From Luzula sylvatica (taxonomy: Eukaryota; Streptophyta; Magnoliopsida; Poales; Juncaceae): 64,000 bases of DNA. Made by a program: the position numbers and the translations under genes. The stretch covers positions 992,001 through 1,056,000 of the forward strand of contig CAMPEJ010000004.1 in the NCBI GenBank assembly GCA_946800325.1, read 5' to 3'. The notes beneath the pieces were generated by a model. The model saw only the letters and a program-made list of their open reading frames with translations, did not search any database and was not told the DNA's origin. Positions 61,502 to 64,000 of this stretch are shown here, piece after piece; position 1 is the first letter of the stretch, and every line of letters begins with the position of its first letter.

Positions 61502-64000
61502 AACAAACTTTCTTAGTGTTTGTAAATTTTGGTGAAATGTTATGTAGTAAAAGATACGATTCAAATGATCTCAAAATACGTTATTTGAACTCCCCAAAGC
61601 ATAAACAGATTGTTTTGAATCGAAAAACAAAATTTCTTAGTGTTTGTAAATTTTGGTGAAATGTTATGTGGTAAAAGATACGATTCGAATGATCTAAAAA
61701 TATGGTATTTGAACTCCCCAAAGCATAGACAAATTGTTTTGAATCAAAAAACAAACTTTCTTAGTGTTTGTAAATTTTGGTGAAATGTTATGTAGTAAAA
61801 GATACGATTCCAATGATCTCAAAATACGTTATTTGAACTCCCCAAAGCATAAACAGATTGTTTTGAATCGAAAATCAAACTTTCTTAGTGTTTGTAAATT
61901 TTGGTGAAATGTTATGTGGTAAAAGATACGATTCGAATGATCTCAAAATACGTTATTTGAACTCCCCAAAGCATAAACAAATTGTTTTGAATCGAAAAAC
62001 AAACTTTCTTAGTGTTTGTAAATTTTGGTGAAATGTTATGTGGTAAAAGATACGATTCCAATGATCTCAAAATAAGTTATTTGAACTCCCCAAAGCATAA
62101 ACAGATTGTTTTGAATCGAAAAACAAACTTTCTTAGTGTTTGTAAATTTTGGTGAAATGTTATGTAGTAAAAGATACGATTCCAATGATCTCAAAATACG
62201 TTATTTGAACTCCCCAAAGCATAAACAAATTGTTTTGAATCGAAAAACAAACTTTCTTAGTGTTTGTAAATTTTGGTGAAATGTTATGTAGTAAAAGATA
62301 CGATTGAAATGATCTCAAAATACGTTATTTGAACTCCCCAAAGAACAAACAGATTGTTTTGAATCGAAAAACAAACTTTCTTAGTGTTTGTAAATTTTTG
62401 TGAAATGTTATGTGGTAAAAGATACGATTCCAATGATCTCAAAATACGTTATTTGAACTCCCCAAAGCATAAACAGATTGTTTTGAATCGAAAAACAAAC
62501 TTTCTTAGTGTTTGTAAATTTTGGTGAAATGTTATGTGGTAAAAGATACGATTCAAATGATCTCAAAATACGTTATTTGAACTCCCCAAAGCATAAACAG
62601 ATTGTTTTGAATCGAAAAACAAACTTTCTTAGTGTTTGTAAATTTTGGTGAAATGTTATGTAGTAAAAGATACGATTGAAATGATCTCAAAATACGTTAT
62701 TTGAACTCCCCAAAGAACAAACAGATTGTTTTGAATCGAAAAACAAACTTTCTTAGTGTTTGTAAATTTTGGTGAAATGTTATGTGGTAAAAGATACGAT
62801 TCGAATGATCTACAAATATGTTATTTGAACTCCCCAAAGCATAAACAAATTGTTTTGAATCGAAAAACAAACTTTCTTAGTGTTTGTAAATTTTGGTGAA
62901 ATGTTATGTAGTAAAAGATACGATTCAAATGATCTCAAAATACGTTATTTGAACTCCCCAAAGCATAAACAGATTGTTTTGAATCGAAAATTAAACTTTC
63001 TTAGTGTTTGTAAATTTTTGTGAAATGTTATGTGGTAAAAGATACGATTCAAATGATCTCAAAATACGTTATTTGAACTCCCCAAAGCATAAACAGATTG
63101 TTTTGAATCGAAAAACAAACTTTCTTAGTGTTTGTAAATTTTGGTGAAATGTTATGTGGTAAAAGATACGATTCAAATGATCTCAAAATAAGTTATTTGA
63201 ACTCCCCAAAGCATAAACAGATTGTTTTGAATCGAAAAACAAACTTTCTTAGTGTTTGTAAATTTTGGTGAAATGTTATGTAGTAAAAGATACGATTCCA
63301 ATGATCTCAAAATACGTTATTTGAACTCCCCAAAGCACAAACATATTGTTTTGAATCGAAAAACAAACTTTCTTAGTGTTTGTAAATTTTGGTGAAATGT
63401 TATGTGGTAAAAGATACGATTCGAATGATCTCAAAATACGTTATTTGAACTCCCCAAAGCATAAACAGATTGTTTTGAATCGAAAAACAAACTTTCTTAG
63501 TGTTTGTAAATTTTGGTGAAATGTTATGTGGTAAAAGATACGATTCCAATGATCTCAAAATACGTTATTTGAACTCCCTAAAGCATAAACAGATTGTTTT
63601 GAATCGAAAAACAAACTTTCTTAGTGTTTGTAAATTTTGGTGAAATGTTATGTGGTAAAAGATACGATTCGAATGATCTAAAAATATGGTATTTGAACTC
63701 CCCAAAGCATAGACAAATTGTTTTGAATCGAAAAACAAACTTTCTTAGTGTTTGTAAATTTTGGTGAAATGTTATGTAGTAAAAGATACGATTCCAATGA
63801 TCTCAAAATACGTTATTTGAACTCCCCAAAGCATAAACAGATTGTTTTGAATCGAAAATCAAACTTTCTTAGTGTTTGTAAATTTTGGTGAAATGTTATG
63901 TGGTAAAAGATACGATTCGAGTGATCTCAAAATACGTTATTTGAACTCCCCAAAGCATAAACAAATTGTTTTGAATCGAAAAACAAACTTTCTTAGTGTT
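61502..64000 (+). repeat. Mixed tail of the 10-monomer family
   Basis: Starts as another 10-monomer copy, but monomers 2-3 are replaced by one chimera at 61626 (AACAAAATTTC, then ATGGTATTTG). Monomers 4-5 follow, then the order changes: AATAAGTT, GATTGAAATG with AAGAACAAAC (about 62343 and 62715), TTTTTGTG, CTACAAATATG, and ATTAAAC (about 62990). From 63486 the CCCTAAAG, ATGGTATTTG, GTAGT and ATCAAAC order resumes. CACAAACATATTG near 63337 is shared with about 58873. The window ends 19 bases into a monomer that starts at 63982. Confidence 0.78.

Larger units (their letters stand above)
1..64000 (+). repeat. 124-bp satellite array, whole window
   Basis: The window is a continuous head-to-tail array of a 124-bp monomer, all copies in one orientation. 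Each copy starts AACAAACTTT and ends TTTTGAATCGAAA. The consensus has 46 A, 42 T, 20 G and 16 C, so 29% GC. Phase can be followed throughout: after the listed indels (ten +4, five more +4, one +3, three +1, one -1, one -68), the last monomer starts at 63982, exactly 516 repeats after the first. No foreign sequence, inversion or gap was seen. Long arrays of this type are typical of eukaryotic centromeric or pericentromeric heterochromatin; the function here is inferred, not shown. Both ends of the window lie inside the array, so its true length is unknown. Confidence 0.98.

Noticed and set aside
1..64000. CRISPR array
   Set aside because: There are no unique spacers between short repeats; the whole 124 bp is repeated and variants are shared between copies. 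It is a satellite.
1..64000. Promoters, terminators or small RNA genes in the hairpin-forming parts
   Set aside because: The dyads are short, AT-rich and present in every monomer, with no unique context. Nothing distinguishes one copy as a regulatory site or RNA gene.

Overview
The whole 64,000-base window is one satellite DNA array. It is an uninterrupted head-to-tail run of a 124-bp, AT-rich monomer (about 29% GC in the consensus), with every copy in the same orientation. I found no gene, RNA gene, transposon, CRISPR array or unique sequence on either strand. Reading the monomer start (AACAAACTTT) as position 1, I followed the phase across the window. Nineteen small indels and one 68-bp deletion, all listed below, account for it exactly: 516 monomers lie between position 1 and a final 19-bp partial copy at 63982. 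One of the 516 is truncated to 56 bp (55618-55673).

Such an array points to nuclear heterochromatin of a eukaryote with a long-read assembly, most plausibly centromeric or pericentromeric in a plant or an invertebrate. The sequence alone does not settle the taxon. The 124-bp length recalls the Lusy1 centromeric satellite of the woodrush Luzula, as I remember its reported size, but I cannot compare sequences here.

The information in the window is in its higher-order structure. Monomers differ at a limited set of positions, and strings of variants recur together, so ancestral blocks can be traced. From left to right: a 16-monomer unit (1-2850); a 27-monomer unit duplicated with no mismatch seen by eye over 2.3 kb (2851-8493); a 6-monomer unit with 4-bp insertions (8441-10432); a 23-monomer unit with nested 3- and 5-monomer repeats (10433-16136); a transitional segment (16137-18120); three very long related units offset by 70 and 56 monomers (18121-41354); short 4/5/10-monomer units (41355-44330); a 10-monomer duplication (44331-46562); 20-, 25- and 23-monomer units related to the left edge (46563-55617); the truncated monomer; and a distinct family of 8-11-monomer units (55674-61501) passing into a mixed tail (61502-64000).

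Each monomer contains short inverted repeats around TTTGAA/TTCAAA but no CENP-B box. The only open reading frames of about 100 codons lie on the minus strand. They are read-through of 2-3 monomers and follow the block duplications, so I do not annotate them as genes. The points of most interest are recent large block duplications, single-monomer chimeras that record unequal exchange in register, a conversion-like patch, and a truncated monomer exactly at a family boundary.
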